Part shown: positions 23,734-32,556 of the stretch, piece after piece | How positions within the stretch are numbered: the stretch's first letter is position 1 | How the letters are laid out: each line of letters begins with the position of its first letter | Origin: Lachnospiraceae bacterium | GTDB taxonomy: Bacteria; Bacillota; Clostridia; Lachnospirales; Lachnospiraceae | Length of the DNA stretch: 46,483 nucleotides | NCBI GenBank assembly: GCA_021202635.1 | Contig: JAJQCQ010000019.1 | Coordinates: forward strand, 1 to 46,483 | Direction: 5' to 3' | Translations under genes and position numbers: made by a program | The notes under the pieces: model-generated | The model's input: only the letters and a program-made list of their open reading frames with translations | What the model was told of the DNA's origin: nothing | Databases searched by the model: none

Positions 23734-25168
23734 AACGAAACAGGCAGGACAACACGCATCCGCAGGAGCGGGAAAAGGTGCAGCTGGCGGACAAAGCGTG
23801 AGTGGAAATAATGCGCATGGCGCGGGTGGAACACAAAATAAAATGGCAGTCATGCCGATGAATACGCTGCTTTTGACGATGTCTGTACCGTTGATGCTGT
23901 CTTTGCTGGTGCAGTCTCTTTATAATATTGTGGACAGCATTTTTGTATCGAGATATTCGGAGCAGGCGCTGACTGCCACCTCCCTGGTTTACGCGATTCA
24001 GTTTTTGATGATCGCGGTCGGCGTCGGCACGAATGTCGGATTGAATTCCCTGTTATCCCGGTATGTTGGCGCAAAGAAAAATGAGGATGCCTGCCGGGCG
24101 GCAACGACAGGGCTGATTTTGAATATCATTTCAGCCTTGATTTTCTCCCTGGTCGGTATCTTTTTTGCGAAGCCGATTGCAGGTCTGATGACCAGTGATC
24201 CGGAATTGAAGGAGCTTTGCATCCAGTATATGCAGGTATGTGTTATTTTTTGTTATGGTACTTTTATCCAGACCTACGGACAGCGGCTTTTGCAGGCGGT
24301 AGGAGATACGATCCTGAGTATGGTTTCTCTGATTTCGGGCGCGATTATCAATATCATCCTGGACCCGATTATGATTTTTGGCCTGCTCGGCTGCCCGGAG
24401 ATGGGCATCCGCGGCGCGGCGATTGCGACTGTTATCGGACAGTGTACCGGTGCAGTGGTGGCTCTGGTATTAAACAAGACGAAAAACCCTGTCATCCATG
24501 TGCATTTCAAAGGTTATCATTTTAGCATGGACGACGTGAAGGCAATCTACCGTGTCGGCATGCCGACCATCGTCATGCAGGCGATCGGCAGTGTGATGAC
24601 CTTCGCTGTGAACGCGGTTCTGATGTCTGTCTCTACAACGGCGGTGGCGTTCTTCGGCGTATACTACAAGCTGCAGAATTTCCTGATGATGCCGATGAAC
24701 GGTCTCGGTCAGGCGACGATCCCGATTGTCGGCTTCAACTTCGGCTCCGGCAATAAGGACAGAATTAAGCAGGCGTGGAAATGCGTTGTTCCGGCCGGCA
24801 TCGTGATGGCACTGATCGGCACAGTGATTTTTCTGGCATTCCCGAAGCAGCTGCTCGGCCTCTTTGCGGCAAGTGAGGAGATGCTCGCAATTGGTGTACC
24901 GGCACTGCGGATCATTTCCGTGACATTTGTTTTTGCCACGATGACTATTATCTTCGGTTACTTCGCGTCCGGCCTCGGCAACGGTGTGATTAATATGGTT
25001 GGCGGCGCAATCCGCCAGCTGGTGGTGCTTGTGCCGCTCGTATGGGTGTTCACAAACTTCCTCGGGATCTCCTATACCTGGTACGCGATGTGGATTTCGG
25101 AAGTACTGGCGTTTATCTACAGCTTTGTCAGCATCCGGAAGGAGACAAAGAAAAAAGCAGGGTTCTGA
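23720..25168 (+). CDS. MATE-family multidrug/Na+ antiporter
   Basis: A 482-residue, 12-helix MATE efflux protein of the MepA/NorM type. NTLLLTMSVPLMLSLLVQSL starts helix 1, and SLYNIVDSIFVSRYSEQALTA is the family hallmark. The two halves repeat (MPTIVMQAIGSVMTFAVNAV in the second). The start at 23720 has AAAGGAG nine bases upstream. It adds a 41-residue Gly/Ala/His/Gln-rich tail before the membrane domain; most relatives start near the later Met at 23843, which lacks a binding site. Exports cationic drugs in exchange for Na+ or H+. Regulated by the overlapping MarR gene. Confidence 0.9.
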   Translation: MGKNKTKQAGQHASAGAGKGAAGGQSVSGNNAHGAGGTQNKMAVMPMNTLLLTMSVPLMLSLLVQSLYNIVDSIFVSRYSEQALTATSLVYAIQFLMIAVGVGTNVGLNSLLSRYVGAKKNEDACRAATTGLILNIISALIFSLVGIFFAKPIAGLMTSDPELKELCIQYMQVCVIFCYGTFIQTYGQRLLQAVGDTILSMVSLISGAIINIILDPIMIFGLLGCPEMGIRGAAIATVIGQCTGAVVALVLNKTKNPVIHVHFKGYHFSMDDVKAIYRVGMPTIVMQAIGSVMTFAVNAVLMSVSTTAVAFFGVYYKLQNFLMMPMNGLGQATIPIVGFNFGSGNKDRIKQAWKCVVPAGIVMALIGTVIFLAFPKQLLGLFAASEEMLAIGVPALRIISVTFVFATMTIIFGYFASGLGNGVINMVGGAIRQLVVLVPLVWVFTNFLGISYTWYAMWISEVLAFIYSFVSIRKETKKKAGF

Positions 25169-25173
25169 TGATG

Positions 25174-25216
25174 AAAAAAACCGCTGATTTCCATGATGGG
25201 GATCAGCGGTTTTTTA
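25174..25216 (+). terminator. Intrinsic terminator of the MATE operon
   Basis: AAACCGCTGAT (25178-25188) / ATCAGCGGTTT (25202-25212), a perfect 11-bp stem flanked by A and T runs, directly after the MATE stop. It would work in both directions. Confidence 0.88.
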
Positions 25217-25252
25217 GTATCTTCTGTGAAATAATCTGCTTGAAATTTGATT

Positions 25253-25301
25253 CTGCGGCAATCAGCTGCCCCGATGGCGGCTTCTTGCTGCAGTTTTTTT
25301 T
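25253..25301 (+). terminator. Second tandem terminator
   Basis: CTGCGGCAA (25253-25261) pairs with TTGCTGCAG (25285-25293), one G-U pair, followed by eight T. It insulates the next promoter from the MATE operon. Confidence 0.7.
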
Positions 25302-25349
25302 ACCAACACCCATTCTGTCAATTATTCCAATCAGGAATGACCTTTATGG

Positions 25350-25386
25350 AATTCGAATTGTACTTTTGCTGTGCATTTACTATAAT
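25350..25386 (+). promoter_or_regulatory. Promoter and palindrome of the redox operon
   Basis: TTGTAC (25358-25363), 17 bases, TATAAT (25381-25386). The perfect palindrome AATTCGAATT (25350-25359) touches the -35 box, and ATTCC/GGAAT (25324-25338) lies just before it. Both could be regulator sites. Confidence 0.65.
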
Positions 25387-25452
25387 TTTCATTGAAAAAA
25401 CTCCACAATTACTAAAAATATTACGGAAATGAATGAACGGAGAGGTGAGAAT

Positions 25453-28083
25453 ATGGACAAATGCCATGATATCCGGTGTGTTGGAGTCAATGACAGTGAA
25501 CTCCGCGTATTCCGAAATCTGTCGTATGCGGGGAACGGACTGACATTTAGTTCGTATCTGGTGCAGGCGCAGGATGAGTGTCTGCTGATTGGAACGGTAC
25601 CGGATGCTTATGTGAGTCAGTGGATGGAACAGATCCGGCAGAACGTTTCGTTTGACCGGATCAGTCATCTGGTTGTGTTTACGGAAGAAAACAGCAGAGA
25701 GGCGGTGCTGCGTATTTTGCAGGAGAATGACGGGATTGAACTGATTGCCGCTTATCCTGTTCATGAGCAGCTGAAGAAAATCCTGCCGGAGGGGACGAAG
25801 AGCCTGGAGGTTCGGAACAATCGCACGCTGACGCTGCTGGGATCTTTGTTCCAGTTTCAGTTGCTTGGAGAGGGGACGCTTTGCCCGGCGCTGTATGTGC
25901 TGGATCAGGTGGATCACAGTGTTTATACAGCGGATCTGTTTGGTGCCCTGTACTGCGGGTTGGAGCTTCCGGAAGCGAATTCGATAAGAAGCACGCAATG
26001 GGATCTTGGAATGAAGGACTTTTATGAAGATCTTGCGGCTTCCGGAAGGGCTGCGGATGCAGGTCTTGCGGCTACATTTATGCGAGAAAATGAGGTGACG
26101 GCCATCTATCCATCCATGGGACCGGCGGTGAGCGGGGGAAAGCTGGAAGAAATGCTGGCATATTATCTGCAGCAGAGCGGGAGTCTTGAGGCAGAGTCCG
26201 GGACAGCCGTGTACCATACAGGTGTAAATGTGCCGAAGCTGCAGCTGACCGCTGCCGGGATTTCAGAGGGACAGACAGAATCTCTGGACGAAAAAACGGT
26301 CTCAATGACATCCGCCCACCCGAGCGTGGTGATCCTTTATGAAGGAACGAACGAGCTGTCAGATTACGCGGCCTGTGTGGAAAATGGCCTGAAGGAGGCT
26401 GAGGTTTCCAATGTCACACGCTGTAACCTCTCCGCCACAGATCGGAATGAGGCGATCCGCATGGCGCTTTCGGCGGATGTCCTGCTTCTTGGAACAACGA
26501 TCTCGAAGGGGACTCCTGCAAAGGCGATCTGGGATGTGGTGACGTCTTTGAAAGCGGAAAGCTGCAAAGGTAAGCTGGCGTCGATTTTCTATAAGGTTTC
26601 CACACAGGATGACCAGGCGGATTTCTTAAGAGAGCATCTGGCTTTTCTCGGATTTGATTTAGGCATCCAGAGCAGCTTTTTTGTAGGGGAGCTGACGGAG
26701 AATGATCTGAAAAATGCCGGGAATTATGGCTTCGGGGTCGGATGCAGCGCCCGGAAAGTGCCCAATCCCAGGAAACCGAAGCTTGTAAAATGTCTGGTCT
26801 GCGGAGAAATATTTGATGCGTCGCTTGGCACCTGTCCGGTCTGCGGCGTGGGGCTCGACCAGTGCGTGCCGGTCGAGGAGGAAGAAATTTCTTACCAGAA
26901 GGATACCGCCCTGCGCTATGTCATTCTCGGAGGCGGCGTCGCCGGTGCATCAGCGGCGGAAGCCATCCGCAAAAGAGATCAGACGGGAGAGATTCTCATT
27001 CTGTCCGCGGAGGATTATCTGCCAATCCATCGCCCGATGCTTACCAAAAATCTTGGCATTGCGGATGCGCCGGATGAGGAGCTGTACCTCCACCCGGCCG
27101 GATGGTATGAGGAACGAGGGATTTCCCTGCGGCTGGGGGAGACGGCGGACGCCTTTGACCCGGAGCGGAAGATCGTCCATGCTGCGAAAAGCGGTGACGA
27201 GATTCCTTATGACCGCCTGATTTTTGCAACCGGCGCAGAGTGTTTCATCCCTCCGTTTGAAGGCTGGCAAAAAGAAGGAGTGGTGACGATCCGTCATCTT
27301 TGGGACAGCCGGAAAATTCAGGAATGGATGAAAACCGCCAGAAACGCGGTCGTGATTGGAGGCGGCGTGCTGGGACTGGAGGCTGCGAGTGAGCTGTTGA
27401 AAAACGGGATTCATGTGACGGTGCTGGAGGCCACGCCTCAGATCATCGGGCGGCAGGCAGATGCGGATTCCGCTGCGGTGCTGCGCAAAAAGATGGCTGC
27501 ACTGGGCGTGGAATGCCTGGAAGGTGTGCAGATTGAGGGAATAACCGGCGAAGAACGGGCGACAGGAGTGAAGCTGAAAACCGGAGAAATTTTCCCGGCG
27601 GATTTCGTGATTGTTTCCTGCGGAAACCGGGCGAATGTGAAGGCCGCGCAGGATGCCGGAATGCAGGTGGAGCGCGCGATTGTTGTGAACGCCTTTATGG
27701 AGACGAGCCTTCCTTCTGTTTACGCCTGCGGAGACTGTGCGCAGTACGACGGCGTGAATTTCCAGCTCTGGGCGGAAGCGTCCGAGCAGGGACGGATTGC
27801 GGGTGCGAACGCGGCGGGAGAGCGGCTGGCATATGAGTCACAGCTGCTGGGACTGAATCTGGATGGGTTTGGGACAACCCTGTTTGCAATCGGAGATCCG
27901 GGTAAACAAAGCGGCGTGCCCTATCGCCTGGTAAAAACCGTCGACGATGTAGATAACAGCCAGGAACAGTACTGGTTCATGGGAAATGCCCTGCAGGGCG
28001 CGGTGCTGATCGGGCGTCCGGACAAGACTGCGGATGTTACAAAGGCTGTGATGGAGCACGCGCGGCATGAGGAACTTTTTTAA
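25453..28083 (+). CDS. Flavodiiron-like / rubredoxin / NAD(P)H reductase fusion lacking the diiron ligands
   Basis: The start at 25453 follows GAGAGGTGAGAAT. Of 876 residues, 1-285 resemble the metallo-beta-lactamase domain of flavodiiron proteins, 291-437 the flavodoxin domain, 445-475 a short rubredoxin (Cys447, 450, 461, 464), and 488-876 a rubredoxin/NADH oxidase-type FAD reductase (GGGVAGASAAE, VVIGGGVLGLEAASEL, YACGDCAQYD). The canonical iron motif HxExDH is FTEENS (76-81), the later His positions read Cys144 and Met222, and only Asp161 and Glu78 remain, so a diiron O2/NO site is not expected. The FMN phosphate loop also reads YEGTNELS. It may now relay NAD(P)H electrons through rubredoxin to the adjacent flavoprotein. 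Confidence 0.8.
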   Translation: MDKCHDIRCVGVNDSELRVFRNLSYAGNGLTFSSYLVQAQDECLLIGTVPDAYVSQWMEQIRQNVSFDRISHLVVFTEENSREAVLRILQENDGIELIAAYPVHEQLKKILPEGTKSLEVRNNRTLTLLGSLFQFQLLGEGTLCPALYVLDQVDHSVYTADLFGALYCGLELPEANSIRSTQWDLGMKDFYEDLAASGRAADAGLAATFMRENEVTAIYPSMGPAVSGGKLEEMLAYYLQQSGSLEAESGTAVYHTGVNVPKLQLTAAGISEGQTESLDEKTVSMTSAHPSVVILYEGTNELSDYAACVENGLKEAEVSNVTRCNLSATDRNEAIRMALSADVLLLGTTISKGTPAKAIWDVVTSLKAESCKGKLASIFYKVSTQDDQADFLREHLAFLGFDLGIQSSFFVGELTENDLKNAGNYGFGVGCSARKVPNPRKPKLVKCLVCGEIFDASLGTCPVCGVGLDQCVPVEEEEISYQKDTALRYVILGGGVAGASAAEAIRKRDQTGEILILSAEDYLPIHRPMLTKNLGIADAPDEELYLHPAGWYEERGISLRLGETADAFDPERKIVHAAKSGDEIPYDRLIFATGAECFIPPFEGWQKEGVVTIRHLWDSRKIQEWMKTARNAVVIGGGVLGLEAASELLKNGIHVTVLEATPQIIGRQADADSAAVLRKKMAALGVECLEGVQIEGITGEERATGVKLKTGEIFPADFVIVSCGNRANVKAAQDAGMQVERAIVVNAFMETSLPSVYACGDCAQYDGVNFQLWAEASEQGRIAGANAAGERLAYESQLLGLNLDGFGTTLFAIGDPGKQSGVPYRLVKTVDDVDNSQEQYWFMGNALQGAVLIGRPDKTADVTKAVMEHARHEELF

Positions 28084-28101
28084 GATAAGGAAGTGAACAG
28101 C

Positions 28102-30030
28102 ATGAAAGAAAATAACAAAACGCCCCGTACGCCTCGTACAATGGAGTTGCCGAGACCAGAAAAGGTAACCTGCCCTTATAGAGAATCCTATCAGGCGGAT
28201 GTGGTGGTGATTGGCTGCGGATTTGCAGGGCTGAATGCTGCTGTCTCCGCAAAAGAGGCTGGACAGAATGTCCTCGTGATTGACAAGGGAAAACCCGGCT
28301 ATTCCGGACTCTCTCCCTGGCCGTCAAGCTTTCGCTGGTTCGACCCGGAGCGCGGAGATGATGAGGAAGCCTTTAAGGAGGCCATGAAACGCGGCGGCGA
28401 CTATCTGTGCAACCTGCGCTGGTATGAGTGCTGGCTGAAGGAATCGAAGGGCATCTATGAGCGCCTGACCGACTGGGGGATTCTCGCCCAGTATCCGAAG
28501 GCTGCGGAGGCCGGTGATTTTTACGAGCGGGAAGATTTTGTCGGATACCGGGAGATGTTTGACAAATTTGACCGGCACAAAAAATGGATCGAGGTATTGA
28601 ACCGGTATGAGATTCCGTATCTGGAGCATACGATGGTGACAGACTTGATCGCCGGGACGGCTGATTCTGAAACGGCGGAGCCCGGAGCGGTAAAAGGTGC
28701 GGCTGTTCCGAAGCCAAATGATGCAAGAAAAATCTGCGGCGTGATTGCCTTCCATGTTCCGAGCGGACAGGTGATCACTGTGAGTGCGAAAGCAGTGGTC
28801 ATGGCGACCGGAGGCGGCAGTTATAAGCCGACGGGATACCCGGTCGGCGGCGATACCTTTGACGGAGAATACATGGCCTGGGAGATGGGGCTCCCGATTA
28901 CGGGAAAGGAATTTGAGGATTTTCACACGACATCCAGCCAGGCGCCGGGCAATGTATTTCTGGATAACCACTGGCAGTACCTGGAAAACATCTGGCTGTG
29001 CGGCGGCGATGTAGATCTGGAGAGTGCCGCCGGATATGCCTCGGCGAAAGGGTACGCGATGGTCCTGAAACGGGTGCAGAACTCGGTAAAGGGTGTGCCG
29101 CTCGCAAATGGAAGTGAGATTCAGAATGTGGCGACAGCCAATTATACCCGCCGCGGCGGCTCGAAGGTCTATGAGACAGACCCGGAAGAAGTGCGATCCG
29201 GAAAAATGAGTACGCCGGTAGCGGCGAGCACACTGGCGGGAGCAGCGACCGGTATGTGCTGTCATCTTACGTCAGGCGTGTTCTGCGGCCTTGGAGAGAC
29301 GGACGGAAAAACGGAGATTGCCGGACTTTATGTCGCCGGAGACGGGATCCATGCTACATCTCCGTCAGGTTCCGCCTATCCCTGCGGTGTAGGATTCACT
29401 TCCTGCTTTACATCGATCGATGGCGATCATGCAGGCCGCGCGGCATCTTCCTATGCGGCCGGTGAAAGCTTTGCGCCGCTGCCGGAGGAGGAAATTCAGC
29501 TGAAAAAAGAAGAAATCCTTGCTCCGCTGAATCGTGAAAATGGGTTTGACCCGAACTGGGCGCGCGATGTGCTGCATTCCATCATGGCGCCTTACTGGAT
29601 CACTGTGGTCAAAAGCGAGGCGACTCTGAAGGCGGCGTTGGTGCAGGTGGAATATATGCGTGATCATGTGGTGCCGAAGCTGCAGGCCGCTACCAGCCAC
29701 GATTTAAGACTGTGTATCGAGATGAAACACAAAGTACTTTCCGCAGAATTAAAGCTCCGCGCCGGTCTGGAACGGAAGGAAAGCCGCGGATCAACCTACC
29801 GCGAGGATTATCCGTTCCGGGATGATGAGAACTTTTTATGCTATATTACTCAGAGAAAGGCAGAAAACGGAGGAAGTACGTTTGATAAGGTGCCGGTTCC
29901 GGACGCCTGGGCGGGTGACAGGGAGGAAGCTTATTCGTCCCGCTATGTATTCTATTTCCCCGGGGAGCCGGAAAAAATGGGCTTCCAGCTGCCAGAAAGA
30001 GGCCGGAAAGGAAAGGGGGAGCGAAAATGA
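28102..30030 (+). CDS. FAD-dependent reductase, fumarate reductase/AprA-like flavoprotein
   Basis: The start at 28102 follows AAGGAAG by eight bases, in preference to GTG 28093. A 642-residue flavoprotein of the fumarate reductase / succinate dehydrogenase / adenylylsulfate reductase alpha family. The FAD dinucleotide fold is DVVVIGCGFAGLNAAVSAKE, the capping region runs about 130-400, and YVAGDGIHATSPSGSAYPCG is the second FAD motif. A C-terminal helical domain (MAPYWITVVKSEATLKAALV) matches the family. No signal peptide, so cytoplasmic, unlike many gut urocanate or cinnamate reductases. The substrate-binding His/Arg set cannot be confirmed by eye. Its stop overlaps the ferredoxin start (ATGA), as in AprA/AprB pairs. 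Confidence 0.8.
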   Translation: MKENNKTPRTPRTMELPRPEKVTCPYRESYQADVVVIGCGFAGLNAAVSAKEAGQNVLVIDKGKPGYSGLSPWPSSFRWFDPERGDDEEAFKEAMKRGGDYLCNLRWYECWLKESKGIYERLTDWGILAQYPKAAEAGDFYEREDFVGYREMFDKFDRHKKWIEVLNRYEIPYLEHTMVTDLIAGTADSETAEPGAVKGAAVPKPNDARKICGVIAFHVPSGQVITVSAKAVVMATGGGSYKPTGYPVGGDTFDGEYMAWEMGLPITGKEFEDFHTTSSQAPGNVFLDNHWQYLENIWLCGGDVDLESAAGYASAKGYAMVLKRVQNSVKGVPLANGSEIQNVATANYTRRGGSKVYETDPEEVRSGKMSTPVAASTLAGAATGMCCHLTSGVFCGLGETDGKTEIAGLYVAGDGIHATSPSGSAYPCGVGFTSCFTSIDGDHAGRAASSYAAGESFAPLPEEEIQLKKEEILAPLNRENGFDPNWARDVLHSIMAPYWITVVKSEATLKAALVQVEYMRDHVVPKLQAATSHDLRLCIEMKHKVLSAELKLRAGLERKESRGSTYREDYPFRDDENFLCYITQRKAENGGSTFDKVPVPDAWAGDREEAYSSRYVFYFPGEPEKMGFQLPERGRKGKGERK

Positions 30031-30329
30031 GCGTAGTAAGAATCGACCTGAATCGCTGCATCGGATGTAAAAACTGTGTGGAGATTTGTCCGATGGATGT
30101 CTTCTATTTTGACGAGAAGGCCCGCAAATCCGTGCTGGCCTATCCGGAAAACTGCCAGAGCTGCGGTCAGTGCTATCTGAACTGCCGCGGACGCGCCATC
30201 GGGATGTCGAATGACACCTACGGCTACCCGATCACGGCCTTCCGCGGAGCGACATCCTCGTCAATGAACCGCATGATTGTCACAGAGCCTGGCGTGATCA
30301 GGGAGCTGACAAAGGGAAAGCTGCCCTGA
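30027..30329 (+). CDS. 2x[4Fe-4S] ferredoxin subunit, AprB-like
   Basis: A 100-residue protein with two full cluster motifs: CIGCKNCVEICP and CQSCGQCYLNCR. The C-terminal extension (about 60-100, TYGYPITAFRGATSSSMNRM) exceeds that of simple ferredoxins and recalls the tail with which AprB wraps AprA. It overlaps the flavoprotein gene by four bases and has a GGGGGAG binding site. It most likely carries electrons to the FAD of that protein. Confidence 0.87.
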   Translation: MSVVRIDLNRCIGCKNCVEICPMDVFYFDEKARKSVLAYPENCQSCGQCYLNCRGRAIGMSNDTYGYPITAFRGATSSSMNRMIVTEPGVIRELTKGKLP

Positions 30330-30389
30330 AAAACGCCTTCGGAAAAGATACACAGGAAATTTGCATGAAAAACGATAGAAGGAGACCCC

Positions 30390-31235
30390 ATGAAAATAAA
30401 AGAAATTATTCAAAAGCTGGAAGCATTTCACCCGCCGCTGGAGCATCCGCACACCTGTGACGTGGTAAAGATCGGGAATGCGGACGCCGAGTGCAGCGGA
30501 ATTATTCTTACCTGCTTCGCATCGATCGAAGTGATCCGCAGGGCTGTGCAGGAAAAGGCCAACCTGATCATCTGTCATGAACCTCTTTTTTACAGTCACG
30601 AGGATACGACGGACTGGCTGGAAGGCGATCCGGTATACGAGGTAAAGAAAAAGCTGCTGGAAGAAAACCAGATCGTTGTTTACCGGGATCATGACCATAT
30701 CCACGGGGGCCACGGCGGAGCGAACATTGACGGCATTTTCTACGGAATTATGAATGAGCTGGGCTGGAAGGAATATGTCATCGGAGATACGAAAAAGCCT
30801 TTGCTCTATGAAATCCCGCAGACAACGGTGCCGGAGCTGGCGGAGTTCCTGATGAAGAAGCTGAATATTTCCGGTATCCGCGTAGTAGGAAGTCACGACA
30901 CGAACGTCCGCAGAGTGTTCTTCTGCGAGCATGTGCAGGGAGCAAGACCGTTTGGCAACAAGACAGAGATTCCGGACAATGAGACGATGAAAAAAGTAAG
31001 GAGAGAGCAGGCAGATGTGCTGATTCCTTTTGAAATCATTGACTGGACGCTGAGTGCCTACGTGCGTGATTCCTGCGCAGCAGGGATACCGAAAACCATT
31101 CTGGAGATGGGACATTTCAACGTGGAAGAGCTGGGCATGCGCTATATGGTTCGCTATCTGCCAAACGTCATCGGATGTGAAGTGCCGATGAAATATGTGC
31201 AGTCCGGCGACAGCTTCTCATATATCACAAAATAA
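30390..31235 (+). CDS. Nif3/DUF34-like dinuclear metal-centre protein
   Basis: A 281-residue protein of the Nif3-like (DUF34, YbgI) family. The N-terminal half carries ANLIICHEPLFY and YRDHDHIH, His-rich metal-ligand motifs. The expected later ligands lie near GHFNVEELGM. Members form hexameric toroids and bind two metals; no enzymatic role is firmly established, although metal insertion and cyclohydrolase activity have been proposed. The sequence is diverged from the house-keeping member (few clear matches beyond the metal motifs), so a dedicated role for this operon is plausible. It follows the ferredoxin by 60 bases with a strong AAGGAG. Confidence 0.75.
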   Translation: MKIKEIIQKLEAFHPPLEHPHTCDVVKIGNADAECSGIILTCFASIEVIRRAVQEKANLIICHEPLFYSHEDTTDWLEGDPVYEVKKKLLEENQIVVYRDHDHIHGGHGGANIDGIFYGIMNELGWKEYVIGDTKKPLLYEIPQTTVPELAEFLMKKLNISGIRVVGSHDTNVRRVFFCEHVQGARPFGNKTEIPDNETMKKVRREQADVLIPFEIIDWTLSAYVRDSCAAGIPKTILEMGHFNVEELGMRYMVRYLPNVIGCEVPMKYVQSGDSFSYITK

Positions 31236-31342
31236 AATCCCGTGCCAGGATGGATGCTCCTTACCTGGCGGTGCCAGCTGAAATTTACCGCATATCCGGC
31301 GATGCAGAATGGGCAGGTGGTTTTGTCACTGGAATCCATTCT

Positions 31343-32203
31343 TTAACCTTTGAGAAAGGCAGAAAATTCTCTGGCGACCAGAGGCGCTTTCCGGATCGGG
31401 TAGACCATATAAATCTCGTAGAAAATATCCGGTGTGATGGGTCGAATTACGGTTCCCTCCATTTCCAGATGGGAAGCCATGTTGTGTGTCAGAATAGACA
31501 GTCCCATCCCCTTCTGGATCAGGTCAAAGAGGACGGAGGCCTTGTCCACGGAGATGGAAGGGCGCATATCAAAGGATGGATCTGCCTTGCGGATGCTTCC
31601 GCGCAGAGAACTCATGTGGCGGAATTCAATCAGGGATTCATTTTTCAGATCGTCCAAAGAGACCGCCTTTTTCCCAGCAAGGGGATGAGCTTCCGGTATT
31701 ACGGCAGAGAGGGTATCAGAGGTGTAAAACTGCCGCTGATAGAGATCCTCCGGGATATCATAATTCCCTGTCAGAATGAAATCGACCTTTTTCTGCTGCA
31801 GCCAGTCGAGCAGTTCCCGGTCGCCACCCTGCAGAAATGAATACTGGCAGTGCGGATGCTGCTTTTTATAATCCTTAAAGAAGGGAATAAAATTGTAGAG
31901 CGTCACAAGAGGAATATACCCGATGTTGACCTCCGGCGCGTCGGATTCCCTGTCGAGCAGGTTTTGTGTGTATTCCTTCTGAATGCTGACCATCTGCTCT
32001 GCATAGGGAAGCCATGCTTTTCCAAAATCGGACAATACAGCTCCTTTTTTAGAGCGGATAAACAGGTCTTCGCCCAGATCCGTTTCAACCGACTTGATAT
32101 GCTTTGAGAGAGAGGACTGGCTGATAAAAAGAAGATCCGCCGCTTCCTGAAAATGCAGCACACGTGCCAGGACGACAAATTCGTTGATGTAATTTAATTC
32201 CAT
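31343..32203 (-). CDS. LysR-family regulator of the redox/esterase locus
   Basis: The start at 32203 (MELNYINEFVVLARVLHFQE) has GAGG seven bases upstream; an open frame extends to 32356 but covers the promoter. Of 286 residues, the helix-turn-helix is FQEAADLLFISQSSLSKHIKSVE and the effector domain is complete to its last strands. Length is normal. It sits between the Nif3-like gene (convergent) and the carboxylesterase gene (divergent). With an inverted-repeat operator and two face-to-face promoters in the gap, it is the prime candidate for control of the right arm, with the transported compound or its hydrolysis product as co-inducer (inference). Confidence 0.9.
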   Translation of the reverse strand: MELNYINEFVVLARVLHFQEAADLLFISQSSLSKHIKSVETDLGEDLFIRSKKGAVLSDFGKAWLPYAEQMVSIQKEYTQNLLDRESDAPEVNIGYIPLVTLYNFIPFFKDYKKQHPHCQYSFLQGGDRELLDWLQQKKVDFILTGNYDIPEDLYQRQFYTSDTLSAVIPEAHPLAGKKAVSLDDLKNESLIEFRHMSSLRGSIRKADPSFDMRPSISVDKASVLFDLIQKGMGLSILTHNMASHLEMEGTVIRPITPDIFYEIYMVYPIRKAPLVAREFSAFLKG

Positions 32204-32223
32204 AATGGTACCTCGCTTTCGGA

Positions 32224-32241
32224 ACACCGTAAGTATGGTGT
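32224..32241. promoter_or_regulatory. LysR-type operator
   Basis: ACACCGTAAGTATGGTGT has 5-bp perfect arms (ACACC/GGTGT) and an inner TA...TA, fitting the LysR T-N11-A pattern. It lies 21 bases before the LysR start codon, inside its leader. No other gene is visible in the 350-base gap from 32204 to 32556. Confidence 0.55.
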
Positions 32242-32327
32242 AAAAATGCAAAGCTTCGATACAGACTCCGGGGAAGATCCATATCGGTTCCGACCCTTTG
32301 CATACGTTAATATTCTTTATAGTTAGC

Positions 32328-32356
32328 AGTATAGCAGATGGAGAAAACGATGTCAA
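32328..32356 (-). promoter_or_regulatory. Sigma-A promoter of the LysR gene
   Basis: On the minus strand TTGACA (32351-32356), 17 bases, TATACT (32328-32333). Transcription would start near 32321, giving a leader of about 118 nt that contains the operator. Confidence 0.75.
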
Positions 32357-32485
32357 AATAAATGTCCGGTTTCAATCGATTTGGCTTATGCATTTTTGGC
32401 AGCTGGTGCCCTGTGCCTGAAGGCAGACAGATTCCAGATAGCTTTTATTGGATTCCAAAACGGAATGAAGCAGAGATATAACGAA

Positions 32486-32514
32486 TTGCAAAGGACGGAT
32501 GGCTTTTATATAAT
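32486..32514 (+). promoter_or_regulatory. Sigma-A promoter of the carboxylesterase operon
   Basis: TTGCAA (32486-32491), 17 bases, TATAAT (32509-32514). Transcription would start near 32521, 36 bases before the esterase start. TTGGATTCCAA, an 11-base palindrome, lies about 35 bases upstream of the -35 box. Confidence 0.72.
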
Positions 32515-32556
32515 ATGACCAAGTTAAAAGAACGAATGGTTTAGGAGATGTACGAA

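Noticed and set aside
25453-28083. Functional oxygen- or NO-reducing flavodiiron protein
   Set aside because: At least four of the iron ligands are replaced by non-ligand residues.
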